Shown: piece by piece, positions 45,078-53,481 of the stretch
Layout of the letters: each line of letters begins with the position of its first letter
Position numbering within the stretch: position 1 is the stretch's first letter
Notes under the pieces: model-generated
Told to the model about the DNA's origin: nothing
The model's input: the letters and a program-made list of their open reading frames with translations, nothing else
Databases searched by the model: none
Assembly (NCBI RefSeq): GCF_036347135.1
Contig: NZ_CP108938.1
Coordinates: 744,001 to 808,000 of the forward strand
DNA from: Streptomyces sp. NBC_00775
Lineage (GTDB): Bacteria; Actinomycetota; Actinomycetes; Streptomycetales; Streptomycetaceae
Direction: 5' to 3'
Length of the DNA: 64,000 nucleotides
Translations under genes and position numbers: made by a program

Positions 45078-46340
45078 ATGCAAGAGGTACGTGGTGAGTG
45101 GGCGGCGTCCGTCGCCCGGTTCGTGGAGCGGCGCCGGGAGCCCGTGGTCGTCCAGACGTTGCGGTCGGCGGCCGCCGCGACCATCGCGTACGTCGTCGCG
45201 CTGCACCTCAGCCCCGAGCCCGCGCCGCTCACGGCGCCACTGACCGCGCTGCTGGTCGTGCAGGTCACGGTCTACGCCACGATCACCACCGGAATCCGGC
45301 GGGTGAACTCCGTGGTGGCCGGCGTCGTCATCGCCATCGTTTTCAGCAGCCTCGTGGGGCTGACCTGGTGGAGCCTGGCCCTGATCATCGTCGCCTCGCT
45401 GGCCGTGGGACATCTCGTACGGGTCAGCGAGTTCGTGCCCGAGGTGGCGATCAGCGCCATGCTGGTCCTCGGCGTCACCAGAGTGGGCGACACCGCGTGG
45501 GCGCGGGTGCTGGAGACGCTGATCGGGGCGCTCGTGGGCTTCGCCTTCAATCTGGTGCTCGCGCCGCCGGTGTGGGTGGAGGAGGCCGGTGAGTCCATCG
45601 AGGACCTGGCGCGCCGGATGCGCCAGTTGATGCTGCGCGTCGGCGAGGAGGCCGCCGGCCGTACCCCCTTCGAGCTGGCGGCCGAGCGGCTGCACGAGGC
45701 GCGCCGCCTCGACCACGACATCGTCGAGGTGGACGCGGCGCTGCGGCAGGCCGAGGACAGCCTGAAGCTCAACCCGCGCGTGCGCGAGGGACTGCTGCAC
45801 CGGGTGGTGCTGCGCACCGGGCTCGACACGCTGGAGATCTGCACCGTGGTCCTGCGCGTCCTCTCGCGCAGCCTCACCGATCTCGCCAAGGAGCGCGAAC
45901 CCCAGCCGCTGTTCGAGCCGCAGGCCGGGGCCGCCCTGGAACAGCTGCTGTCCGAGGTCGCCGACGCCATCGTCAGCTTCGCCGTCCTGGTGACCACCGA
46001 TGTGAGCCAGAGCGCCGCCTCGGCCGAGGAGCGGCTCAGCGCGGAACTCACCACGGCGGCCGCCACCCGCGACAAGCTGGCCCAGCTGTTCCTCGAAGAG
46101 GTCCAGCGGGACGCCCGTCAGTGGCAGCTGCACGGCGCCGTCCTGACGGAGGTCAACCGCATCCTCGACGAGCTCGACACGGAGCACCGCACCCGGCGGC
46201 TCCTGGAAGAGCTGGACCGCTGCACCCGCGAGGAGCGCGAACGCCGGCCGCACCTCACGCGCCTGCGGCGACACCTGCGCGTCCCACGGCGACTGCGCCG
46301 GAAGCGGAACCGCCCCGCCGCCTCTCGACGTTCTAGGTAA
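45078..46340 (+). CDS. FUSC/aromatic acid exporter family protein
   Basis: The 420-residue membrane protein has about six N-terminal helices (25-165) of the ArAE/FUSC fold, with the motif LTAPLTALLVVQVTVYATI, and a long helical cytoplasmic region with basic C-terminus. Proteins of this type export aromatic acids or related compounds. Substrate unknown. The gene is convergent with none and stands alone in orientation. Confidence 0.82.
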   Translation: MQEVRGEWAASVARFVERRREPVVVQTLRSAAAATIAYVVALHLSPEPAPLTAPLTALLVVQVTVYATITTGIRRVNSVVAGVVIAIVFSSLVGLTWWSLALIIVASLAVGHLVRVSEFVPEVAISAMLVLGVTRVGDTAWARVLETLIGALVGFAFNLVLAPPVWVEEAGESIEDLARRMRQLMLRVGEEAAGRTPFELAAERLHEARRLDHDIVEVDAALRQAEDSLKLNPRVREGLLHRVVLRTGLDTLEICTVVLRVLSRSLTDLAKEREPQPLFEPQAGAALEQLLSEVADAIVSFAVLVTTDVSQSAASAEERLSAELTTAAATRDKLAQLFLEEVQRDARQWQLHGAVLTEVNRILDELDTEHRTRRLLEELDRCTREERERRPHLTRLRRHLRVPRRLRRKRNRPAASRRSR

Positions 46341-46449
46341 GGAAGCGGTACGACATCGCCGGAGCCGTATGACGTCGGGGATCGAGACTCGTCCGACGGC
46401 GTGGAGGCGGCACGACGTCGGCCGAGCGATACGACGAGGGGTCGGGCGG

Positions 46450-47508
46450 ATGACCGAGGACACCGTGCGGATCGACGGGAACACCCTGCGGCTGCCGGGC
46501 GGGGTGCGGGTCCGGTTCATACGGACCTTGCGGCTGCCCGAGACGGGCACGCACGCGCTGCCTCCGGGGCTCGGTGAGTTCCCGATACGGCGCGTCGAGG
46601 ACTACGCGGACACGGTGCCCGCCGAGTGGCGGGCGCGCGGCGGTGTGATGCTGCCGGTGTATCTGCGCGAGGCCATGTGGCTGAGTTTCGGCGGGACGTC
46701 GGAGCCGGCCGCCTTGCAGGTCGGCGTAGGCAAGGTGTGCGCGGTCTCGGGCGAGCCGTGGAGTTCTCGTCTCACCAGGAAACCGCAGAACTATGTGGTG
46801 CTGCCCCGCCAGCCGTGGCTAGACGGCATCAACTCCGGGAAGGGGACCGTCCGCCAGTTCGTGGCGGTGCCTCTCGGTCTGGGCGCCACCGTCGAGGGTC
46901 AGGTCACCGGCGAGGAGGTGTGGGGCGGCGTACAGCTGCAGTCGTTCCCGCTCAACGACCGGGAGCTGGCCGCGTGGCGCGAGGCGGAGCGCCGCAGGGC
47001 CGAGGAGCGCAGGGAGCCGACCCTGGCGGCGGGCGGCTACGGCGCCGCGTTCCCCATGGCCGCGCCGGCCGCACCGGGTGCCGCTCCGCCTCCCGTGGGC
47101 GGAGCGGCGGGACGTCCACGGAGCGCTCCGGCGATGGGCCTCGGCGTCGGCGGTTCGATGCGCCAGGAGGTCTACCGGGACGACCGGCCGCTGAAGTCGT
47201 GGGCCAAGGAGCCGGCCGGGCGCGTGTTCGTCCATCTCGTGACGCCTCCGGAGTGGCGTCGCATCACCGGAGAGGCTCCCCCGCCGTCCCCGGTGGACCG
47301 CGCGGCCTACACCCGGGCCGGGCTCCCCTGGTTCGACTACTACGACCAGGACGCCACCGACCTGGCCCCCACGAACACGCTGGGCTCGGTGCAGCCGGTC
47401 GGCGACTGGCTCGGCGACGACCACGAGCCCTGGCAGCAGCCCGCGCCCCACCAGGTGAAGCCGCTCAAGGACGCGCCGGGCAAGCCGGTCGAGGACGGTG
47501 ACTGGTAA
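46450..47508 (+). CDS. Conserved hypothetical protein
   Basis: The 352-residue product is soluble, with a compact N-terminal half (about 1-170) that repeats in streptomycetes, a Pro/Ala/Gly linker (about 195-235), and an acidic, Pro-rich C-terminus. I do not recognise a named domain; blocks such as AEWRARGGVMLPVYLREAMW are distinctive. ATG 46450 follows a GGGCGG-type weak site. A perfect hairpin ends its transcript. Confidence 0.65.
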   Translation: MTEDTVRIDGNTLRLPGGVRVRFIRTLRLPETGTHALPPGLGEFPIRRVEDYADTVPAEWRARGGVMLPVYLREAMWLSFGGTSEPAALQVGVGKVCAVSGEPWSSRLTRKPQNYVVLPRQPWLDGINSGKGTVRQFVAVPLGLGATVEGQVTGEEVWGGVQLQSFPLNDRELAAWREAERRRAEERREPTLAAGGYGAAFPMAAPAAPGAAPPPVGGAAGRPRSAPAMGLGVGGSMRQEVYRDDRPLKSWAKEPAGRVFVHLVTPPEWRRITGEAPPPSPVDRAAYTRAGLPWFDYYDQDATDLAPTNTLGSVQPVGDWLGDDHEPWQQPAPHQVKPLKDAPGKPVEDGDW

Positions 47509-47525
47509 GCGAGGAAGAGACAAGG

Positions 47526-47554
47526 ACGGCCGTTGCACAGAATGCAACGGCCGT
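47526..47554 (+). terminator. Hairpin after the hypothetical gene
   Basis: ACGGCCGTTGCA and TGCAACGGCCGT form a perfect 12-bp stem with 5-base loop, 18 bases past the stop. It separates this gene from the lactonase gene. Confidence 0.7.
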
Positions 47555-47632
47555 TGCCGGTCTTGCACTTCACGGGTCTCTCACGCCAAGGTGGCTGTCA
47601 CAGCTGAGGCAACCGACACCCGAGGTGCAGGC

Positions 47633-48865
47633 ATGAGCAGTGGTGCAGAACCGGCGCGAGGCGCGGGCGGCGGCTGGACCAGGCGCCGCTTCGTGGGCGC
47701 GCTGGCGGGAGCCGCCGCCGTGACGACGGTCCCGGCACCGGCCGCGCCCGAGGCGGACCCCGCGGCGGCTCCGACGACACCCGCGACACCCACAGCGCCG
47801 GGCACCGGCGCCTCCCCGTCCCCCACTCATCGCTCCGGCCCCCGCCCGCTGTACCTCGGCACCTACACCTCGGTCGACGGCGGCGGCACCGGGATCGGCC
47901 TCGCCACCTACGACCCCACGACGGGCCTGATCACCGGCACCGGCACCATCACGGGCGTCGGCAACCCGTCGTATCTCGCGACGCATCCGGACGGCCGCAC
48001 GCTGTACACCGTCAATGAGCGGGACGAGGGCGGCGTGACGGCCGTACGGCTCGCCAAGAACAAGGTGCTCGGCACACGCGGCACCGGCGGCGCGGGCCCC
48101 TGTCATCTGTCGGTGCATCCGAGCGGGAACTGGCTGCTGAGCGCGAACTACACCTCGGGCAGTGTCGCGGTGCACCCCATCGACGCCTCGGGCGCGCTCG
48201 GCGAGCGCACCGACCTGGTCACGCACTCCACTCCGGCGCCCGGCCCGGGTCAACAGGGCCCGCACGCCCACCAGTTCGTCACCAGCCCCGACGGCGGCCA
48301 TGTACTCGCCGTCGACCTGGGCACCGACACCGTCTACAGCTACCGGCTGAACCAGTCGAAGGGCACGCTCACCGAGGTCTCCCAGGCGCACACACGGCCG
48401 GGCGCGGGCCCGCGCCATCTCACGTTCCACCCCGGCGGCCGCCACGCCTATCTCGCCAACGAGGTCGACAACACGGTGGTGGTCTGCGCCTACGACCGGG
48501 CCACCGGCAGGCTCACCCCGGGCGACCCGCAGTCCACGGGCACGGGTGAGGGCACGAGTTACCCGGCGCAGATCCTGGTGACGTCGAACGGGTCGTACGC
48601 CTATCTCGCCAACCGCGGCCACAACAGTCTGACGCGCTACGCGATCGAGGCGGACGGGGCCCGCCTGAGGCTCCTGGACACGGTTCCGGCCGGCGGCGAC
48701 TTCCCGCGCCACATCGCGTTCTCACCGGACGAACGGCTGCTGTTCGCGGCGAACCAGAGGTCGAGCACCGTCAGCGTCTTCCACGTCGACGGCGGGAGCG
48801 GCGAACTCCGGCTCGCGGGCGAGCCGTTCGCCTCACCGGTCGCCGTCTGTGCGCTGCCGCTGTAG
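47633..48865 (+). CDS. Secreted lactonase-family protein (6-phosphogluconolactonase-like)
   Basis: The 410-residue protein has a Tat signal (TRRRFVGAL), a Pro/Thr-rich linker and a seven-bladed beta-propeller of the lactonase/PgL family (about 70-410), with repeated SVHPSGNWLLSANY-type blades. The cytoplasmic relatives hydrolyse 6-phosphogluconolactone; exported ones have no settled substrate. ATG 47633 is set by the Tat signal. Its last 33 bases overlap the convergent DUF2470 gene. Confidence 0.85.
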   Translation: MSSGAEPARGAGGGWTRRRFVGALAGAAAVTTVPAPAAPEADPAAAPTTPATPTAPGTGASPSPTHRSGPRPLYLGTYTSVDGGGTGIGLATYDPTTGLITGTGTITGVGNPSYLATHPDGRTLYTVNERDEGGVTAVRLAKNKVLGTRGTGGAGPCHLSVHPSGNWLLSANYTSGSVAVHPIDASGALGERTDLVTHSTPAPGPGQQGPHAHQFVTSPDGGHVLAVDLGTDTVYSYRLNQSKGTLTEVSQAHTRPGAGPRHLTFHPGGRHAYLANEVDNTVVVCAYDRATGRLTPGDPQSTGTGEGTSYPAQILVTSNGSYAYLANRGHNSLTRYAIEADGARLRLLDTVPAGGDFPRHIAFSPDERLLFAANQRSSTVSVFHVDGGSGELRLAGEPFASPVAVCALPL

Positions 48866-49558
48866 CGCGCGGGGACAGGACGCGGCGCTCGCCTGCGTCA
48901 GCAGGACGTGCATGCGTTCCGTGAGCGAGGCGACATCGTCGGCGGGCGCGTGGAAGGGCAGGCGTACGTCGCCGTTGCCGCGCGCCCGTTCGATCCGCAG
49001 CGTGAGTCCGTGGCGGTCGACGGCGAGCGGCTGGACGCGCACCGCGCCGTGCAGGCTGTCCGGTTCGACGAGGCGGGTGAGCCGCTCGATGGCGTCCGGG
49101 TGGGCGTCGGCGAGATGGGTGAGCAGCTGGGCCTCGGCGAGGGCGAGGGGGTCGGGCTCCGCGTCGGCGAACTCGTCCAGGTCGAGCACGACCGTTCCGG
49201 ACGGCCGGCGCAGCACCGCGCGGGTCGGCCGGAACGCCAGGTGACCGTCCTCGGGGATGAACCAGCCGGCGAGCCACAGGCGGGCGCGGATCCGGTTGCG
49301 TACCGGAACCGGCGCGACATCGGCGAACTCGAGGACGGCGGACGGCTCGCCGCGCGGCGCGCAGATCGCGGCGGCGAGCAGTGCGCTGTCCTCCGGCACA
49401 TGCAGGAGCACCCGGCCGTCCACGGCGACGGTGTGCGCGCCGACGAACTCCTCCCGGCCGCCTTCGGCGGTCACCGCGCAGGACCATGCCGCGGCGAGTA
49501 CCGAGCGGGCGCGTTCCGCCGCGGAAGGCGCGGCCGTCCAGGTGTGACGGTCACCCAT
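48833..49558 (-). CDS. DUF2470 protein (heme/iron-regulated, split-barrel)
   Basis: The 241-residue protein resembles HugZ-like proteins with an FMN-binding split barrel and a C-terminal DUF2470 domain (DAEPDPLALAEAQLLTHLADAHPDAI). The family is linked to heme binding or degradation. ATG 49558 follows AAGGAGG by five bases. A DmdR-type iron box overlaps the ribosome site, so the gene should be repressed in iron excess. Confidence 0.85.
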   Translation of the reverse strand: MGDRHTWTAAPSAAERARSVLAAAWSCAVTAEGGREEFVGAHTVAVDGRVLLHVPEDSALLAAAICAPRGEPSAVLEFADVAPVPVRNRIRARLWLAGWFIPEDGHLAFRPTRAVLRRPSGTVVLDLDEFADAEPDPLALAEAQLLTHLADAHPDAIERLTRLVEPDSLHGAVRVQPLAVDRHGLTLRIERARGNGDVRLPFHAPADDVASLTERMHVLLTQASAASCPRALQRQRTDGDR

Positions 49559-49568
49559 CAGTTCCTCC

Positions 49569-49587
49569 TTAGGTAAGGCTTGCCTAA
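49569..49587 (-). promoter_or_regulatory. DmdR-type iron box
   Basis: TTAGGTAAGGCTTGCCTAA closely matches the streptomycete iron box TTAGGTTAGGCTCACCTAA. It lies 11-29 bases before the DUF2470 start and touches its ribosome site, a position where bound DmdR would stop expression. Confidence 0.85.
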
Positions 49588-49675
49588 CCTATCGAAGATC
49601 CGGGTGTACGCCAACCACGCCTCGCCAGCTGTGAGCACTCTGTTCAGGATGCGACCGGGCGGGATGAATGTTGAC

Positions 49676-50284
49676 TCAGGGCGTGATCGCGCCCAGCAGT
49701 GCCCGCGCGCACAGCTCGCGCACCTGCTCCCGGGTCAGCTCCGCCCCCCTGAGCCACTCCAGGCACACGGCCGTGGTGAAGGCCAGCCACCCCCGGACCG
49801 CGATCCGGAGTTCGGGGCGGTCCTCGGGCGCCCAGCCGAGCTCGGGGTCCGCGGCGAGCGCCTCCAGGATCTGCCGCTCCTGTGCGGCCAGCGCCTGCCG
49901 GTAGACCTTGCGTACGGCCTGGTCGCCCGCCGCGTCGGCACGGTGGAAGGCACGGAAGCCGTGCGCGTGCTCCTCGACGTATCCGAGGAAGGTGTCGAGA
50001 CCCGCACCGAGCTGCTCGCGCACCGGGATTCCGGGCACGGCCGCCGTCATTCGCAGCATCCGCCCGCTCTCGCGCTCGACGACGGCCGCGAAGAAGTCCC
50101 GTTTCGTGGGAAAATAGTGGTACAGCAGCCCACGCGAGACTCCGGCGATCTCCGCTACCTGCTCGATCCACACCTCGTCGTACGGGCTCTCCGAGAACAG
50201 ACAGGCCCCGACCGACAGGAGCTGCTCCCGGCGCTCCTCGGTACTGAGCCGACGACGCGCGCGCTCCCCCTGTTTCCCGGCCAT
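49676..50284 (-). CDS. TetR-family regulator divergent from a P450 gene
   Basis: The 202-residue protein has a TetR helix-turn-helix (about 18-62, VAEIAGVSRGLLYHYFPTKRDF). It is divergent from a CYP102-like P450 across 108 bp that hold a 12-bp inverted repeat, the usual arrangement for a P450 and its repressor. A TAAAGT -10-like box lies only six to seven bases before ATG 50284, so the transcript may be leaderless. Ligand unknown, perhaps a fatty acid. Confidence 0.86.
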   Translation of the reverse strand: MAGKQGERARRRLSTEERREQLLSVGACLFSESPYDEVWIEQVAEIAGVSRGLLYHYFPTKRDFFAAVVERESGRMLRMTAAVPGIPVREQLGAGLDTFLGYVEEHAHGFRAFHRADAAGDQAVRKVYRQALAAQERQILEALAADPELGWAPEDRPELRIAVRGWLAFTTAVCLEWLRGAELTREQVRELCARALLGAITP

Positions 50285-50300
50285 GCCCGCACTTTACTTG

Positions 50301-50350
50301 ACGTCGGTTCAACAACGGGACCAGACTGGTTTCCATTATTGAACCCACGT
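50301..50350. promoter_or_regulatory. Inverted repeat between TetR and P450 genes
   Basis: ACGTCGGTTCAA (50301-50312) and TTGAACCCACGT (50339-50350) are 12-base arms with one mismatch, 26 bases apart. They may be paired half-sites for the TetR protein. Confidence 0.5.
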
Positions 50351-50392
50351 ACAACAGACTCAATCCGCCCCGGGCACAAGGGAGATGGCGTC

Positions 50393-51883
50393 ATGACGGA
50401 GACGACGGGGACCGCGCTGCCCAAGGGGTTCCGCAGCGCGGAACTGGGCTGGCCGGAGCTGCACCGCATTCCGCATCCGCCGCGCCGCGTCCCCCTGGCC
50501 GGCGACGTACTCGGCGTCAACGTCCGTACGCCGCTCCAGGACTCGATGCGCTTCGGCCGCCGGCTCGGACCGGTCTTCCGGCGCAAGGCCTTCGGCAAGG
50601 AGATCGTCTTCGTCTGGGGCGCGGACCTCGCGGCCGAGCTGGCGGACGAGTCGCGGTTCGCCAAGCACGTGGGCCTCGGGGTCGCCAACCTCCGCCCGGT
50701 GGCCGGCGACGGCCTGTTCACGGCGTACAACCACGAGCCCAACTGGCAGCTGGCCCACGACGTCCTGGCGCCCGGCTTCAGCCGTGAGGCCATGGAGGGC
50801 TATCACCCGATGATGCTGGCCGTGGCCGAGCGGCTGACGGACCGCTGGGACCGGGAGCAGGCGGCGGGGCGCGACGTGGACGTGCCCGGCGACATGACGA
50901 AGCTGACACTGGAGACGATCGCCCGGACCGGCTTCGGCCATGACTTCGGTTCCTTCGAGCGCTCCAGGCCGCATCCCTTCGTGAACGCGATGGTCGGCAC
51001 CCTGACGTACGCGCAGCGCCTCAATGCCGTCCCCGCGCCGCTGGCCCCGCTGCTGCTGCGCGGCGCCTTCCGCCGCAACGAGGCGGACATGGCGTTCCTC
51101 AACCGCACGGTCGACGCGGTGGTGGCGGCACGCCAAACCTCAAGCGGGGAAGGGGACTTGCTCGACCGGATGCTGGAGACCGCTCATCCGGAGACCGGGG
51201 AGCGTCTGGCGCCGGAGAACGTCCGCCGTCAGGTCATCACCTTCCTCATCGCGGGCCACGAGACCACCTCGGGCGCGCTCTCCTTCGCCCTGCACTACCT
51301 GTCCCGGCACCCGGACATCGCCGCGCGCGCCCGGGCCGAGGTCGACCGCGTCTGGGGCGACACCGACCGGCCCGGCTACGACCAGATCGCCAAGCTGCGC
51401 TACGTCCGCCGGGTCCTCGACGAGTCGCTGCGCCTGTGGCCGACGGCGCCGGCCTTCGCGCGCGAGGCCCGCCAGGACACGGTGCTGGGCGGCGTCCACC
51501 CGATGCGGCAGGGCGCGTGGGCGCTGGTCCTGACGCCACTGCTGCACCGGGATCCGGAGGTGTGGGGCGCCGACGCCGAGAAGTTCGACCCGGACCGCTT
51601 CGACGCCCAGTCGGTACGGGCCCGGCCCGCGCACACCTTCAAGCCGTGGGGCACCGGGGCGCGGGCCTGTATCGGCCGCCAGTTCGCGCTGCACGAGGCG
51701 ACGCTGGTTCTCGGGCTGCTGCTGCGCCGCTACGAGCTGCGGGCCGACCCGGAGTACCGGCTGCGCGTGGCCGAACGGCTGACACTGATGCCGGAGGGGC
51801 TGCGCCTGCACCTGGAACGCCGGGTGCCCGCCGAGCGGGACTCCTCAGCCCTGGGCCGACCAGTGGCCCGGGCGGGTGACTGA
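50393..51883 (+). CDS. CYP102-like cytochrome P450 (heme domain only)
   Basis: The 496-residue P450 has the I-helix AGHETTSG, K-helix ESLR and heme loop [16 protein letters not shown], with the long insertion pattern of the CYP102 (BM3-like) heme domain. In most CYP102 proteins a reductase is fused at the C-terminus; here the protein stops after the heme domain, so electrons must come from separate partners. Fatty-acid hydroxylation is the likely reaction by family. Its end overlaps the convergent pentapeptide gene by 39 bp. A separate CYP102-reductase-like fragment lies at 35.7-36.0 kb; relation unknown. Confidence 0.88.
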   Translation: MTETTGTALPKGFRSAELGWPELHRIPHPPRRVPLAGDVLGVNVRTPLQDSMRFGRRLGPVFRRKAFGKEIVFVWGADLAAELADESRFAKHVGLGVANLRPVAGDGLFTAYNHEPNWQLAHDVLAPGFSREAMEGYHPMMLAVAERLTDRWDREQAAGRDVDVPGDMTKLTLETIARTGFGHDFGSFERSRPHPFVNAMVGTLTYAQRLNAVPAPLAPLLLRGAFRRNEADMAFLNRTVDAVVAARQTSSGEGDLLDRMLETAHPETGERLAPENVRRQVITFLIAGHETTSGALSFALHYLSRHPDIAARARAEVDRVWGDTDRPGYDQIAKLRYVRRVLDESLRLWPTAPAFAREARQDTVLGGVHPMRQGAWALVLTPLLHRDPEVWGADAEKFDPDRFDAQSVRARPAHTFKPWGTGARACIGRQFALHEATLVLGLLLRRYELRADPEYRLRVAERLTLMPEGLRLHLERRVPAERDSSALGRPVARAGD

Positions 51884-52702
51884 CTCCGGGAGCCTGGTGC
51901 CGACGCTGCCGCGGGCCGCGTTCAGCTGGGGCTGGGTCAGGAAGAACGCACCGGTCAGATCGGCGTCCGTGAGGTCGGTGTCCCGCAGGTCCGCGCCGAT
52001 CAGGTCCGCGCCGCGCAGATCGGCGCCGGTCAGGTCGGCCGCGATGAGGTAGGCGCCGCGCAGGTTGGCTCCCCGCAGATCGGCTCCCTTGAGACGGGCG
52101 CCCATCAGGTCGGCTCCCCGGCGGTCCTTGGGGCGGCCCTTCTTCCCCCGACCGGCTCCCGCCCGTACGAGTTCACTGGTCCGCAGCAGCAGCACATTGA
52201 CGTCCTGCCGGTGTGCGCCCACGTCCAACTCTCCGAGCTCTTCGGGGGTTTGGCGGGTGAGCCGCTCCGTCTTGTCGAGCGCGCGGCGGACGTCGGCGTG
52301 CACGGGGCCGGCGGCGGGGAGGGTCAGCGCCTCGTTGAGGTACCAGAGCAGTTCGTGGAGCTGGCGTACGACGGGGAACACGTCGAACATCTGCCGGGCG
52401 CGTTCCTTCGAACCCGAGCGCCAGTCCTTGCCGCCGAAGGTGACCTGGGAGACCTTCTGCCCTGCGCCGAAGCAGTCGTACACCGTGCAGCCCGTGAAGC
52501 CCTTGTCGCGCAGCTGGGTGTGGATGCCGCAGCGGGAGTCGGTCTTCAGGTTGGGGCAGGGCTTTCCGGCGTCCTTGTCGATGGCGAAGTCCGCGGAGCG
52601 GGCGAAGGGGAGCGCGACGCAGCACAGCCCGAAGCACTCACCGCAGTCGGCCCGCAGTTCGAGGCGTCGGTCGTCCTGGACTGTTCCGCTGTCTTCATGC
52701 AT
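51845..52702 (-). CDS. Pentapeptide-repeat protein with Cys-rich N-terminus
   Basis: The 285-residue protein starts with a Cys cluster (CGECFGLCC, then C at about 49, 58, 72 and 77) and ends with a pentapeptide-repeat region (about 200-260, [18 protein letters not shown]). The Cys pattern could bind metal or a cluster, as in YkgJ-like domains. Pentapeptide repeats form DNA-mimic or scaffold helices. Role unknown. ATG 52702. Confidence 0.8.
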   Translation of the reverse strand: MHEDSGTVQDDRRLELRADCGECFGLCCVALPFARSADFAIDKDAGKPCPNLKTDSRCGIHTQLRDKGFTGCTVYDCFGAGQKVSQVTFGGKDWRSGSKERARQMFDVFPVVRQLHELLWYLNEALTLPAAGPVHADVRRALDKTERLTRQTPEELGELDVGAHRQDVNVLLLRTSELVRAGAGRGKKGRPKDRRGADLMGARLKGADLRGANLRGAYLIAADLTGADLRGADLIGADLRDTDLTDADLTGAFFLTQPQLNAARGSVGTRLPESVTRPGHWSAQG

Positions 52703-52749
52703 GCCCCCAGCGTACTGAGCCCGGAGGGTGCCCTGAACAGGCTCGATGT

Positions 52750-52765
52750 CATGGTCTGGACCATT
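52750..52765. promoter_or_regulatory. DasR-like (dre) site
   Basis: The core TGGTCTGGACCA (52752-52763) matches the dre core TGGTCTAGACCA at 11 of 12 positions. It lies 48 bp before the leftward pentapeptide gene; on the forward side the expected gene is replaced by a repeat element. Confidence 0.5.
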
Positions 52766-52804
52766 ACCGAGGAGATCGGTAGCCTCTCCGCATGCCTGAC
52801 GGTG

Positions 52805-52870
52805 GTTTCTTCGCCCCCGCCGCCCCTACCCGTCCCATCCCTGGGGGCTGCGCCCCCAGAGCCCCCTCCT
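52805..52870. repeat. Streptomyces-type interspersed GC repeat with hairpin
   Basis: The stretch TCGCCCCCGCCGCCCCTACC...CCCATCCCTGGGGG and the hairpin CTGGGGGC-TGC-GCCCCCAG (52841-52859) are typical of a short element scattered in Streptomyces intergenic regions. It runs into the end of the DUF2264-like remnant. Confidence 0.6.
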
Positions 52871-53401
52871 GCAGACCGAGCTGGGCCTCTTCGGCCCGGC
52901 GCCCGACGCGTTCGGGCACGCCGGGGCGTGGGGATCACGGCACGGGGCGTGGCCCGGCAGCACTGTGCCGCCCGGCAGGCCCGGAAGGCTCAGCGTCACC
53001 CGGCCCTCCTCTACGACGCTGTCCACGCCGACGCGCGCAGGGCCGACGGGACCGAAGCCGTCGGCAGCGAGCAGCACACAAGACACGTACGTCCTCGTGC
53101 CGCCGGCGTGACGAGCGGTGAGATAGGGGACCGCGGACTCCCTCCCCATGGCGTCGGCTCCTGAGTCCCGGTGCAGTCCGCCGTGCTCGAAGCCCCAGAG
53201 CGAGGCGATCGCGCTCGTCGTGCCGTCGTCCGTGACCGCGGCCCGCCAGTGTCGCGTATCGCATGTCTCGGGGGCGGTCGGGGAGGCCAGGCTGTAGCCG
53301 CCGTCCCGGACGCCCCATCCCGCGGGAGCCGTCACGAAGTGGACCCGGATCTCGTAGCGCAACCAGGCCACCGTGTGCGTCTCGATGCGGCACTCGCTCA
53401 C
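52826..53401 (-). pseudogene. C-terminal fragment of a DUF2264-like glycoside hydrolase
   Basis: The reverse-strand frame (about 190 residues from GTG 53401) has blocks such as RYEIRVHFVTAPAGWGVRDGG and YVSCVLLAADG like the C-terminal beta domain of DUF2264 proteins, which average over 600 residues. The N-terminal catalytic part is missing. Its last 20 codons are the interspersed repeat at 52805-52870, so the original end is also lost. The identification is from general resemblance and moderate. Confidence 0.5.
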
Positions 53402-53481
53402 CGGACGAACTGGTGGGGCCGGCCGTTGCGCAGAAAGCCGGTCTCGTTCGTGGTCAGGGTCAGCGGGCTGATCTCGGTCAC
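53398..53481 (-). pseudogene. N-terminal stub of a GH35-like beta-galactosidase
   Basis: GTG 53481 overlaps the fucosidase stop (GTGA) and opens only 27 codons, including TNETGFLRNGRPHQF, before a TGA at 53398-53400. The motif resembles the start of GH35 beta-galactosidases (xxGFLxxGxPxxxxSGxxHYFRV). The remaining gene body is gone and the DUF2264-like tail follows in another frame, so a deletion joined two genes. Confidence 0.55.

Noticed and set aside
47498..47632. 45-residue Cys-rich N-terminal extension of the lactonase
   Set aside because: It is encoded by the terminator hairpin of the previous gene. The Tat signal starts at 47633, so the CxxC-like pattern is chance.
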